Shown here: positions 29,404-36,539 of the stretch, piece by piece
How the letters are laid out: each line of letters opens with the position of its first letter
Position numbering within the stretch: the stretch's first letter is position 1
Assembly (NCBI RefSeq): GCF_900103585.1
Contig: NZ_FNHV01000005.1
Coordinates: 186,001-250,000, forward strand
Origin: Streptomyces sp. cf386
GTDB taxonomy: Bacteria; Actinomycetota; Actinomycetes; Streptomycetales; Streptomycetaceae
Direction: 5' to 3'
Length of the DNA stretch: 64,000 bases
Made by a program: the position numbers and the translations under genes
Notes under the pieces: model-generated
What the model was told of the DNA's origin: nothing
The model's input: the letters and a program-made list of their open reading frames with translations, nothing else
Databases searched by the model: none

Positions 29404-30012
29404 TCAGCGCAGCCAGGGGTGACGTTCCACGATGGGTAGGCGTGCCCAGGCCTTGCCCAGCCCCCAGACCGCGCCCGCGCCCACGGCGGCAAGCCCGATC
29501 AGGACGACGGCGTAGACGACGTGGTACTCGGCGAACGGGTTGGTCGACATGCTCGGCGACCCGTCGGAGAGGTGCTTGGCCGGAGGCCACTCCGCGATCC
29601 ACATCAAGGCCATCATCAGCGTGCCCGCGATCGCAGCCAGGCGGAGACCGATGCCGAGGATCAGCGCCACACCGATGCCGAGCAGGCCGAGCATGAACAG
29701 CCAGTCCGCCCAGGCGTCCCCGGCCCAGTCGTGGAAGGTCGACTCCATCGGACCGGCTGCGACCCCGCTGAGGAAGCCCTTGGTGGGCGAGCCACCGTCG
29801 ACCCAGCCGTTGCCGGACTGAGTGGCGTACCCGAGGCCGAACGTCTTGTCGAGGAATGCCCACAGGAAGATGAACCCGGTCAGCAGTCGCAGTCCGGCGA
29901 CGATGTAAGCGCTCGTCGCCGTGGTGTCGGCCGCCGCCTCAGCCGCCTTGGCCTTGCGCAGGGACGGGAGACGGAATCCCAGGTGGCGGTGCGGTTGATC
30001 GTGAACTGCCAT
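29404..30012 (-). CDS. DoxX-like membrane protein
   Basis: 202 residues. A hydrophilic N-terminus of about 35 residues is followed by four to five membrane helices: IVAGLRLLTGFIFLWAFLDK, a helix at FMLGLLGIGVALILGIGLRL, another at AGTLMMALMWIAEW, and VVYAVVLIGLAAVGAGAVWG near the end. This is the DoxX/TQO-DoxD-like layout, seen in thiosulfate:quinone oxidoreductase subunits and in a mycobacterial membrane oxidoreductase complex, but no catalytic partner is obvious here. The ATG at 30012 has a GAGGGGG site. A dyad lies 96 bp upstream. Confidence 0.85.
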   Translation of the reverse strand: MAVHDQPHRHLGFRLPSLRKAKAAEAAADTTATSAYIVAGLRLLTGFIFLWAFLDKTFGLGYATQSGNGWVDGGSPTKGFLSGVAAGPMESTFHDWAGDAWADWLFMLGLLGIGVALILGIGLRLAAIAGTLMMALMWIAEWPPAKHLSDGSPSMSTNPFAEYHVVYAVVLIGLAAVGAGAVWGLGKAWARLPIVERHPWLR

Positions 30013-30107
30013 CGTCTTGATCCCCCTCGGGACGGATTCGTTGTTGACGCCGTCCACTCTCGTGGCGCGGACATGCCGTCGCCCGGTGCCGAAGGTCCGT
30101 GTCCGTG

Positions 30108-30121
30108 GGGCTGAACGGCCC
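30108..30121. promoter_or_regulatory. Candidate operator between doxX and the broken sulP (one mismatch)
   Basis: GGGCTG-AA-CGGCCC, almost equidistant (about 96 and 98 bp) from the divergent starts at 30012 and 30219. A partial second element follows at about 30130. Confidence 0.5.
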
Positions 30122-30218
30122 CTTCCTCGGGCCCTGTCGGCCGCCGGACCTGGAGGCGCGGACGTACCGGTCGGAGCGGTCGCGACGGATCCCGGAGGCA
30201 GTCGGCGCAAGGAGCCCC

Positions 30219-31951
30219 ATGTCCCACGGCTCGGGCGGGCACGCCTCGGGGTGGCACCGCCTGATGCCTGCGATCCGTCGGCCGGCCCCCGGGGTCACCG
30301 CCCTCGCCGGCTACCGCCGCTCCTGGCTGCGCGGCGACCTGCTCGCCGGTGCCACGGTGGCCGCGTATCTCGTGCCGCAGGTGACGGCGTACGCAGGCGT
30401 GGCCGGGCTGCCGCCGGTCGCCGGGCTGTGGGCGATCCTGCCCGCGCTCGGCCTGTACGCCCCTGTTGGGCTCGTCCCGGCTGCTCTCGGTCGGCCCGAG
30501 GCGGCGACCGCGCTGATGACGGCGACCGCGGTGGCCCCACTGGCCGGCGCGGACCCCGACCCCTACACCACCCTGGCCGCCGCCCTCGCCGTGACGGCCG
30601 GCCTGCTGTGCCTGGCGGCCCGGCTGCTGCGCCTGGGCTTCGTCGCCGCCCTGCTGTCCCGCCCGGTCCTGATCGGCTATCTGGCGGGCGTGGCCCTGAT
30701 CATGATCGTGGACCAGCTGCCCAAGCTCACCGGCATGGACACGGAGGGTTCGGGCTTCTTCCCGCAACTGTGGTCATTCGCAAGGAACTTGGGTCAGGCG
30801 CACCCAGGGACGATGGTCTTCTCCGCCGTCACGATCGCATTCCTGTTCACCCTGGCACGGCTGCTGCGGGGCCGTGCCGGGTCCCCTGCCGGCGGTGGTG
30901 CCGGGTACTGCGGCCGTGGCTGTCTTCGATCTCGACGAGGGGTACGGGATCAAGGTCATCGGCGAGGTCCCGGCCGGGCTGCGTTCTGTGGCGGCGGCCC
31001 ACCTGAGCGAGCTCCCGCATCTGGCGCTGCCCGCTCTGGGCGTCCTGCCTGTCGCCTACACGGACTTCATCCTCACCGCCCACGCGTTCGCCGGTCGCGA
31101 CGACGAGGCCGACCGCCTCGACGCCGACCAGGAGTTCCCGACGCTGGGCGCGAGCAATCTCGGCGCGGGCCGGCTGCAGGGCTTCCCGGTGAGCAGCCGT
31201 GCCGGCCGCTCCGCGCTCGCCTCCTCGGCGGGCGCCCGCAGCCAGGCGTACTCCCTGGTGGCGGGCATGGCAGTGCTCGCCGTGCTGCTGTTTCCCAGCC
31301 CGCTGCCGGTCCGCACGCCGTCGGCAGTACTGGGCGCGCTCGTCGTGTACTCGGCGACCGGCATGACGGACCTCGCGGGCTTCACCCGGCCGGCCGCCTT
31401 CCGGCGGCGGGAACTGCTGCTGGCGGTCGGCTGCCTGGTCGGCGTGCTCACGCTGGATCTGCTGTACGGCGTGCTCGTCGCCGTGGGTCTGTCCGTGGCC
31501 GAGTCGCTGAGCCGGGTGGCCCGGCCGCACGACGCCGTCGAGGGACTGGTGCCCGGGGTGGCCGGCATGCACGACGTGGACGACCATCCGCAGGCCCGCA
31601 CCATCCCCGGGCTGCTTGTCCACCGCTACGACTGCCCGCTGTTCTTCGCCAACGCGCAGGAGTCCACCGCCGTGCTCTGGCCGCCGTCGACGAACAGACC
31701 GGCCCGGTGCGCTGGTTCGTCCTCAACACCGAGGCGAACGTCGAAGTGGACATCACCGCCCTGGACGCGGTGGACGACCTGCGCCGCGAGCTGACCCGGC
31801 GGGGCATAGTCTTCGCGCCGGCCCGGGTCAAGCAGGACCTGCTGGACGACCTGGAGGCCTACGGTCTCGCGGAGTCCGTGGGCAGGGAGCTGATCTTCCC
31901 GACCCTGCCGACGGCCGTGCGGCGTACCGGACGTGGTGCCGGGAGCGGTGA
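30219..31951 (+). pseudogene. SulP-family anion (sulfate/bicarbonate) transporter with STAS domain, broken by frameshifts
   Basis: The N-terminal transmembrane half is in one frame (GYRRSWLRGDLLAGATVAAY, LVPQVTAYAGVAGLPPVAGL), shifts near 30872 to a second frame (DEGYGIKVIGEVPAGL; VASSAG-type core; LLVHRYDCPLFFANAQE), returns near 31670 to the first frame for the STAS domain (WFVLNTEANVEVDITALDAV, RGIVFAPARVKQDLLDDLEA), and appears to need a third shift near 31925 to reach the stop at 31951. The ATG has AAGGAG upstream. As a transporter it would need all parts in one chain, so it is taken as a pseudogene unless the shifts are sequence errors. Convergent with arcC 17 bp away. Confidence 0.85.
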
Positions 31952-31967
31952 CCGCCGTCAGCGGGTG

Positions 31968-32924
31968 TCAGGCGACCGGCAGATCGGGCCGCACGAGCGT
32001 CCCGGAACGGCCGTGCACGATCTCGTACGCCGCGTCCAGCGCCCCGATCGCGGCCAGCTGGCCGGTGTTCTCCACGAATCGGGCGGCGGCCTCGGCCTTG
32101 GGGCCCATCGACCCCTGCGGGATGGGGGTACCTCCCACGCCTTCAGGGCAGTGGGAGAGAGCGTCGCGCAGTTCGGCCGGCGTGGCGTCGAGGACGGGCC
32201 GCTGGTCGGGGGTGCCGTAGCCGGCGTAGACGTTGGGTACGTCGGTCAGCACGAGCAGGAAGTCCGCCTTCAGGTCCTCGGCCAGCCGGGCGGCTGCCAG
32301 GTCCTTGTCCACGACGGCGTCCACGCCGTGCAGCGCTCCGGTGGCCCAGTCGGCGACGACAGGGACGCCTCCGCCGCCCGCGCACACCACGACGGTCCCC
32401 ATTTCCAGCAGAACCCGGACGGTATCGGCCTCCACGATCCGCTCGGGCGAGGGTGCGGGGACCACCCGCCGCCAGCCGTGCCGGTCCTCGGCCATGTGCC
32501 AGCCGTACTTCGCCGCCAGGAAGCGGGCGGGCTTCTCTGGGTAGATCGGCCCGACCAACTCGCTGGGGTGCTCGAAGGCGGGGTCGTCGACGTGTACCCG
32601 GGTGTGCGTGACGAGGGTGATGACCCTGCGGCCGGGCAGGACGTCGCGCAGGGTGCGGACCAGGAGGGTGCCGATCATGCCCTGCGTCTGGGCGCCGAGC
32701 AGATCCAGCGGGTAGGGGGAGGTGAGGGCCGCGTCGGCCGTGCTCTGGGCGGCGAGGAGGTCGAGCTGAGGGGCGTTGCCGTGGGTGACGACGAGTTCGT
32801 GGTCGTGGGCGAGGGCGGCGATCGCGGTGGCTACGCGGACAATGTTGGTGCACTGGACGTCCGCGTCGGGGCGTTCGCCCCGATGCAGCAGGGCGTTGCC
32901 GCCGAGGGCGACGACGATGCGCAT
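31968..32924 (-). CDS. arcC: Carbamate kinase
   Basis: 318 residues of the amino acid kinase fold: MRIVVALGGNALLHRGERPD at the start, VVTHGNAPQLDLL, VVCAGGGGVPVVADW, VDKDLAAARLAEDLKADFLL and PQGSMGPKAEAAARFVENTG. It interconverts carbamoyl phosphate + ADP and carbamate + ATP, the ATP-yielding step of arginine deiminase fermentation, though arcA/arcB are not in the window. Between ELRDALSH and PQGSMGPK there is an insertion of about 14 residues relative to typical ArcC, encoded by a palindromic repeat (32118-32160). GGAGGGG precedes the ATG. Carbamoyl phosphate is also the HypF substrate. Confidence 0.95.
   Translation of the reverse strand: MRIVVALGGNALLHRGERPDADVQCTNIVRVATAIAALAHDHELVVTHGNAPQLDLLAAQSTADAALTSPYPLDLLGAQTQGMIGTLLVRTLRDVLPGRRVITLVTHTRVHVDDPAFEHPSELVGPIYPEKPARFLAAKYGWHMAEDRHGWRRVVPAPSPERIVEADTVRVLLEMGTVVVCAGGGGVPVVADWATGALHGVDAVVDKDLAAARLAEDLKADFLLVLTDVPNVYAGYGTPDQRPVLDATPAELRDALSHCPEGVGGTPIPQGSMGPKAEAAARFVENTGQLAAIGALDAAYEIVHGRSGTLVRPDLPVA
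32118..32160. repeat. Small palindromic Streptomyces-type repeat inserted in frame in arcC
   Basis: Begins GGGATGGGGGTACCTCCCAC and contains the inverted arms CTCCCAC and GTGGGAG around a short loop. Shares its GGGATGGGGGT opening with the repeat at 51232-51275. It lengthens ArcC by roughly 14 codons without shifting the frame. Confidence 0.65.
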
Positions 32925-33060
32925 GGTTTCCGCCCCTCCCTCGCCTCTCTCCGTGGCGTCTGCGCCGAGTAGCTCTCCATTCCCCATCATCGAACGACGG
33001 ATCGCCCGTCCGCACAGGGTGCCGAAAGGCTCCCGCCGGCCGCCGGGTGGCCCGGTGCCG

Positions 33061-33074
33061 GGGCCGGGTGGCCC
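33061..33074. promoter_or_regulatory. Candidate operator (one mismatch) upstream of the second CNB-CBS pair
   Basis: GGGCCG-GG-TGGCCC, 70 bp upstream of the CNB-fold gene start (33144) and 136 bp from the divergent arcC start. Confidence 0.45.
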
Positions 33075-33143
33075 ATGGCCCCGGCCATCGCGCGTGCTCA
33101 CGCTGGAGGTGGTAGCTCCGTGCGTACGACCTGGAGGCATCCC

Positions 33144-33608
33144 ATGAACGCACCCGCATCGACGAGCATGCCCCGGGCGCTGCCTGCCGAGCACCGGGAA
33201 CGGCTGCTGCGAGTCGCCCGCGAGGTGTCCTACCCGCAGGGCGCCCGGCTCTTCGAGGAGGGCGGGCGTGCCGACCGGTTCTGGATCATCCGGACCGGCG
33301 CGGTCGAACTCGACATGCGCGTACCCGGCCGTCGGCCCGCCGTCATCGAGTCGCTCGGCCACAACGAACTCCTCGGCTGGTCCTGGCTGTACCCGCCGCA
33401 CGTCTGGCATCTGGGCGCGGAGGCGGCCTCGCCGGTGCGGGCGTACGAGTTCGACGCCACCGCCGTACGCGCGATGTGCCAGAACGATCCCGAATTCGGC
33501 CGGAGCATCGCCCGGTGGGTGGGCGAGGTCGTGGCCCACCGCCTGCAGGCGGCCCGTGTCCGGTTGCTCGACCTGTACGCGCCGTACGGCAGCGGCGCCG
33601 TGCACTGA
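33144..33608 (+). CDS. Stand-alone cyclic-nucleotide-binding-fold protein, paralog of the hydrogenase-linked one
   Basis: 154 residues, the same length as the protein at 11765-12229 and by eye about two-thirds identical (shared RLFEEGG, DRFWIIR, VPGRRP, LLGWSWLY, LGAEA, RAYEFDA, QNDPEFGR, VAHRL). One Crp-type beta-roll, no helix-turn-helix, and the same GWSWL variant in place of the usual cAMP phosphate cassette. CTGGAGG precedes the ATG by seven bases. A CBS protein follows after 50 bp, itself the closest relative of the CBS protein in the hydrogenase operon, so the CNB and CBS genes appear to have been duplicated together. Confidence 0.88.
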   Translation: MNAPASTSMPRALPAEHRERLLRVAREVSYPQGARLFEEGGRADRFWIIRTGAVELDMRVPGRRPAVIESLGHNELLGWSWLYPPHVWHLGAEAASPVRAYEFDATAVRAMCQNDPEFGRSIARWVGEVVAHRLQAARVRLLDLYAPYGSGAVH

Positions 33609-33658
33609 CCGCGCCCGGCGGCGCGGACCGAAGCGATCGAGGAATTGGAGGAGTCATC

Positions 33659-34318
33659 GTGCCCGGATCCCCGCACATCGTGCGTGACGTGATGACGCGT
33701 GACGTCGCCGTCGTCGGCCGCGACGCCGCGTTCAAGGACATCGTGCGGACTCTGCAGGACCGCCGGGTCAGCGCCCTGCCCGTCGTGGACGGCGAGGGCC
33801 GGGTCCTCGGCGTCGTCTCCGAGGCCGATCTGCTGCACAAGGAGGAGTTCCGCGACAGCGACCCCGACCGGTACACGCAGCTGCGCCGGCTGTCCGACCT
33901 GGCGAAGGCCGGTTCGGTGACCGCGGGCGAGCTGATGACCCGTCCCGCCCTCACCGTCACCGCCGACGCGACGCTCGCCCAGGCCGCCCGCACCATGGCA
34001 CGGGCCAAGGTCAAGCGCCTGCCCGTGGTCGACGCGGACGGACGCCTGGAAGGTGTCGTCAGCCGGGTCGACCTGCTGAAGGTGTTCCTGCGGCGCGACG
34101 AGGAGATCGCGGAGGAGGTGCGGCGGGAGGTCGTGGCCTACCTCTTCCCGGAGCCTGGACCGGCGGTACGGGTCGACGTCCTCGACGGCGTCGTGCGCCT
34201 GGGCGGCCAGATCCGGGACAAGTCGCTGGTGCCGGTGGCGGCACGGCTGGTGCGAGCGGTGGAGGGGGTTGTGGATGTGGTGTTCGAGCTGGACGGGCAG
34301 GACACCTCGACGCCGTGA
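33659..34318 (+). CDS. CBS-pair protein with C-terminal BON-like domain
   Basis: 219 residues from a GTG with GGAGGAG upstream. CBS motifs: IVRDVMTRDVAVVGRDAAF and VTAGELMTRPALTVTADATL; shared KRLPVVDADGRLEGVVSRVD and LLKVFLRRDEEIAEEV with the relative at 15153-15779. BON-like end: VRVDVLDGVVRLGGQIRDKS. Adenine nucleotide sensing is the usual role of the CBS pair; the target is unknown. It follows the CNB-fold gene and precedes the DevR-like regulator by 277 bp, with an exact dyad in between. Confidence 0.92.
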   Translation: MPGSPHIVRDVMTRDVAVVGRDAAFKDIVRTLQDRRVSALPVVDGEGRVLGVVSEADLLHKEEFRDSDPDRYTQLRRLSDLAKAGSVTAGELMTRPALTVTADATLAQAARTMARAKVKRLPVVDADGRLEGVVSRVDLLKVFLRRDEEIAEEVRREVVAYLFPEPGPAVRVDVLDGVVRLGGQIRDKSLVPVAARLVRAVEGVVDVVFELDGQDTSTP

Positions 34319-34498
34319 GGCCGTGCAGCGCACGGCGCACACGCCCGTGGCAACCTACGCTGAGCAGGTCCTCCGGCCCGCCCTCTGAGGGGCAGAATGG
34401 AAGACGAACACCGGCAGCAAGGTCTCACCGCACGCACCACCGTCAGGGGCCGACAGGCCAGTGCGGAGGGGCCAGTCGGCGCGCCAAGGGGACGGGTT

Positions 34499-34512
34499 GG
34501 GCCGGTCGGCCC
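34499..34512. promoter_or_regulatory. Candidate operator (exact) upstream of the DevR-like regulator
   Basis: GGGCCG-GT-CGGCCC, 84 bp upstream of the response-regulator start, which would allow autoregulation as in DevR. The rest of the 34319-34595 gap holds two more GGGGCC/GGCC half-sites (34446 and 34469) and no gene. Confidence 0.6.
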
Positions 34513-34595
34513 TAGTGGCCGAGGCCTGGACGCGTGATGATCGTCGTCAGGACGGCCCACAGGGCCGTCACACGCCCGGGGAACAAGGGGTCCAG

Positions 34596-35300
34596 ATGAC
34601 CGAGCCACGCACCTTCACCGCGCAGGACCCGATCCGCGTGTTCCTGCTGGACGACCACGAAGTCGTCCGGCGCGGGCTGTCCGACCTGCTGGACAGCGAG
34701 CCGGACATCTCCGTCGTCGGGGACGCCGCGAACGTCGAGCATGCCCTGGTAAGGGCCCCGGCGGTCCGCCCGCACGTGGCCGTGCTCGACGTACGTCTCC
34801 CGGACGGCGACGGCATCACCGTCTGCCGTGAGCTGCGCAGCCAGATGCCGGAGCTGGCGTGTCTGATGCTGACGTCGTTCGACGACGAGGACGCCCTGCT
34901 CGACGCGATCATGGCCGGGGCGTCCGGCTATGTGCTCAAGCAGATCAAGGGCTCGGACCTCGTGTCGGCGGTACGCACAGTCGCCTCGGGTCAGTCGATG
35001 CTCGACCCCGCGACGACGGCCCGGCTGATGCGCTCCCTGCGCACCGAGCCCGCACAGGCCCCGGCCGAGGCTCCGGAGCTCGCGGGGCTGTCCCCGCGCG
35101 AGCGGGAGATCCTCGCGCTGATCGGGGACGGTCTCACCAACCGCGAGATCGGCAAGAGGCTGTACCTGTCGGAGAAGACCGTCAAGAACCACATCTCCCG
35201 GCTGCTGGCCAAGCTGGGTGTCCAGCGCCGCGTCCAGGCTGCCGTGCTCGCCACGCACCTGGAGCAGCCCGAGCCGACGGGTGAACGTCCGGCACGCTGA
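34596..35300 (+). CDS. LuxR/NarL-family response regulator, DevR(DosR)/OsdR-like
   Basis: 234 residues. The receiver domain has the acidic pair Asp19-Asp20 in RVFLLDDHEVVRRGL, the phospho-acceptor Asp65 in AVLDVRLPDGDG, the Thr/Ser site LMLTSFDDEDA and the Lys in SGYVLKQIKG. The C-terminal LuxR helix-turn-helix is LSPREREILALIGDGLTNRE then LYLSEKTVKNHISRLLAKLG. The family and genomic setting match mycobacterial DevR and Streptomyces OsdR, hypoxia/stress regulators of USP, nitroreductase, Hsp20 and CBS genes. The partner kinase is probably the GAF-type kinase at 62756-64000, not adjacent. AAGGGG lies six bases ahead of the ATG. Confidence 0.92.
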   Translation: MTEPRTFTAQDPIRVFLLDDHEVVRRGLSDLLDSEPDISVVGDAANVEHALVRAPAVRPHVAVLDVRLPDGDGITVCRELRSQMPELACLMLTSFDDEDALLDAIMAGASGYVLKQIKGSDLVSAVRTVASGQSMLDPATTARLMRSLRTEPAQAPAEAPELAGLSPREREILALIGDGLTNREIGKRLYLSEKTVKNHISRLLAKLGVQRRVQAAVLATHLEQPEPTGERPAR

Positions 35301-35429
35301 CGCGAACCGAGGCCGTACCGGACGCTGAACCGAACCGGCGCTGCTCTGCGTGCCGTTGGACCGTCCTGCTCCCACACCGATCCGAACCGAGGCCGCCCGA
35401 CAGGCCGTTGGGCCCTCCGGCGCATTGTC

Positions 35430-35443
35430 GGGCCGTACGGCCC
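35430..35443. promoter_or_regulatory. Candidate operator (exact) upstream of the nitroreductase
   Basis: GGGCCG-TA-CGGCCC, 88 bp upstream of the start at 35532. A partial element, GGGCCCTCCGGC, precedes it by about 20 bp. Confidence 0.6.
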
Positions 35444-35531
35444 ATGCCCTGACCGGTGCCGTGCGAGCCACCCTGGGGAGGGTCATCGAGCCGTCCCACC
35501 GTCCTTTCGGTGCGGGCGGGGAGGAGCCCCC

Positions 35532-36539
35532 ATGCCCGCCATGCCCACTGCGGTCCCCGACGTCCGGACCCTGGAGACACTCGTCTCGGCAGCTTCGGCC
35601 GCGCCCTCGATCCACAACACCCAGCCCTGGCGGTTCCGCCTCGCCCCCGACAGCGACACGCTGGAGCTCCGGGCGGTGCCCGAGCGCGGCCTGCGCCACA
35701 CCGACCCGTCGGGGCGCGCTCTGCACATGTCCGTGGGCTGCGCGCTGTTCAATCTCCGCATCGCCGTGGCGCACTTCGGCCGGGAGCCGGTGACCCGGCT
35801 GCTGCCCCGCCCCGACGAACCCGGCCTGCTCGCGACCGTGCGGCTGGGCGGTCCCGCCCGTTTCTCGGCGGTCCCTCGGCTGTACGACGCCCTGTGGCAC
35901 CGGCACAGCAGCCGGCTGCCCTTCTCCGACCTGCCGATCTCCGGCTCCGTACTGGCCGAGCTCGCCGAGGCCGCTCACACCGAGGGTGCCGCGCTCGGCC
36001 GGCCCGGGGCCGATGTGGCCGACCAACTGCTGCGACTGACCCGAGAGGGGGAACAGCGCACCACGGCCGACCCTGACCGGTCCGCGGAGAGCCGCCGCTG
36101 GGTCCAGGAGCCGGACCACACCGGGCTCGGCATACCTCTGGCGGCCGTCGGGGCGCAGGATTACCGCGAGCACATACCCATGCGGGACTTCGCCGCCCAC
36201 CGCCACCCTGCCGCCCTGACCGCCCGTCTCTTCGAGTCCCGGCCGACGATCGCGGTGCTGTCCACCGCGCACGACCGGCGCGCGGACTGGCTGCGCGCCG
36301 GGCAGGCCCTTGAACGCGTCCTGCTGGTGGCCACCGCCCACGGCATCCGGGCGTCACTGCTGCACCAGGCGATGGAGTGGCCCGACCTGCGCGGGCAGCT
36401 CGCGCCCGCCCCGCAGGACGACCGACGAGCCCACGCCCAGATGGTGATCCGCCTGGGCTACGGCCCTGAGGGTCCGCCGTCACCGCGGCGTACGGCGTCG
36501 CAGGCGCTGGAGGTCGCCGTACAGGCGATTCCCCGCTGA
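35532..36539 (+). CDS. Acg-type nitroreductase-family protein
   Basis: 335 residues. Typical Acg start: SAASAAPSIHNTQPWRFRL, then GCALFNLRIAVAHFG, WHRHSSRLPFSDLP, IAVLSTAHDRRADWLRAGQA and a C-terminal MVIRLGYGPEG with a Pro/Ser end. The double nitroreductase fold and length match Rv2032/Rv3127/Rv3131 of the DosR regulon; Acg binds FMN under a lid and seems to store flavin rather than reduce nitro compounds. GAGGAG precedes the ATG. Its 3' end overlaps the P-type ATPase gene on the other strand by 82 bp. A decayed paralog lies at 18550-19440. Confidence 0.93.
   Translation: MPAMPTAVPDVRTLETLVSAASAAPSIHNTQPWRFRLAPDSDTLELRAVPERGLRHTDPSGRALHMSVGCALFNLRIAVAHFGREPVTRLLPRPDEPGLLATVRLGGPARFSAVPRLYDALWHRHSSRLPFSDLPISGSVLAELAEAAHTEGAALGRPGADVADQLLRLTREGEQRTTADPDRSAESRRWVQEPDHTGLGIPLAAVGAQDYREHIPMRDFAAHRHPAALTARLFESRPTIAVLSTAHDRRADWLRAGQALERVLLVATAHGIRASLLHQAMEWPDLRGQLAPAPQDDRRAHAQMVIRLGYGPEGPPSPRRTASQALEVAVQAIPR

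Noticed and set aside
30219-31951. Programmed frameshifting to rescue SulP
   Set aside because: Three separate shifts in differing directions without slippery sites make recoding implausible; decay or sequence error fits better.
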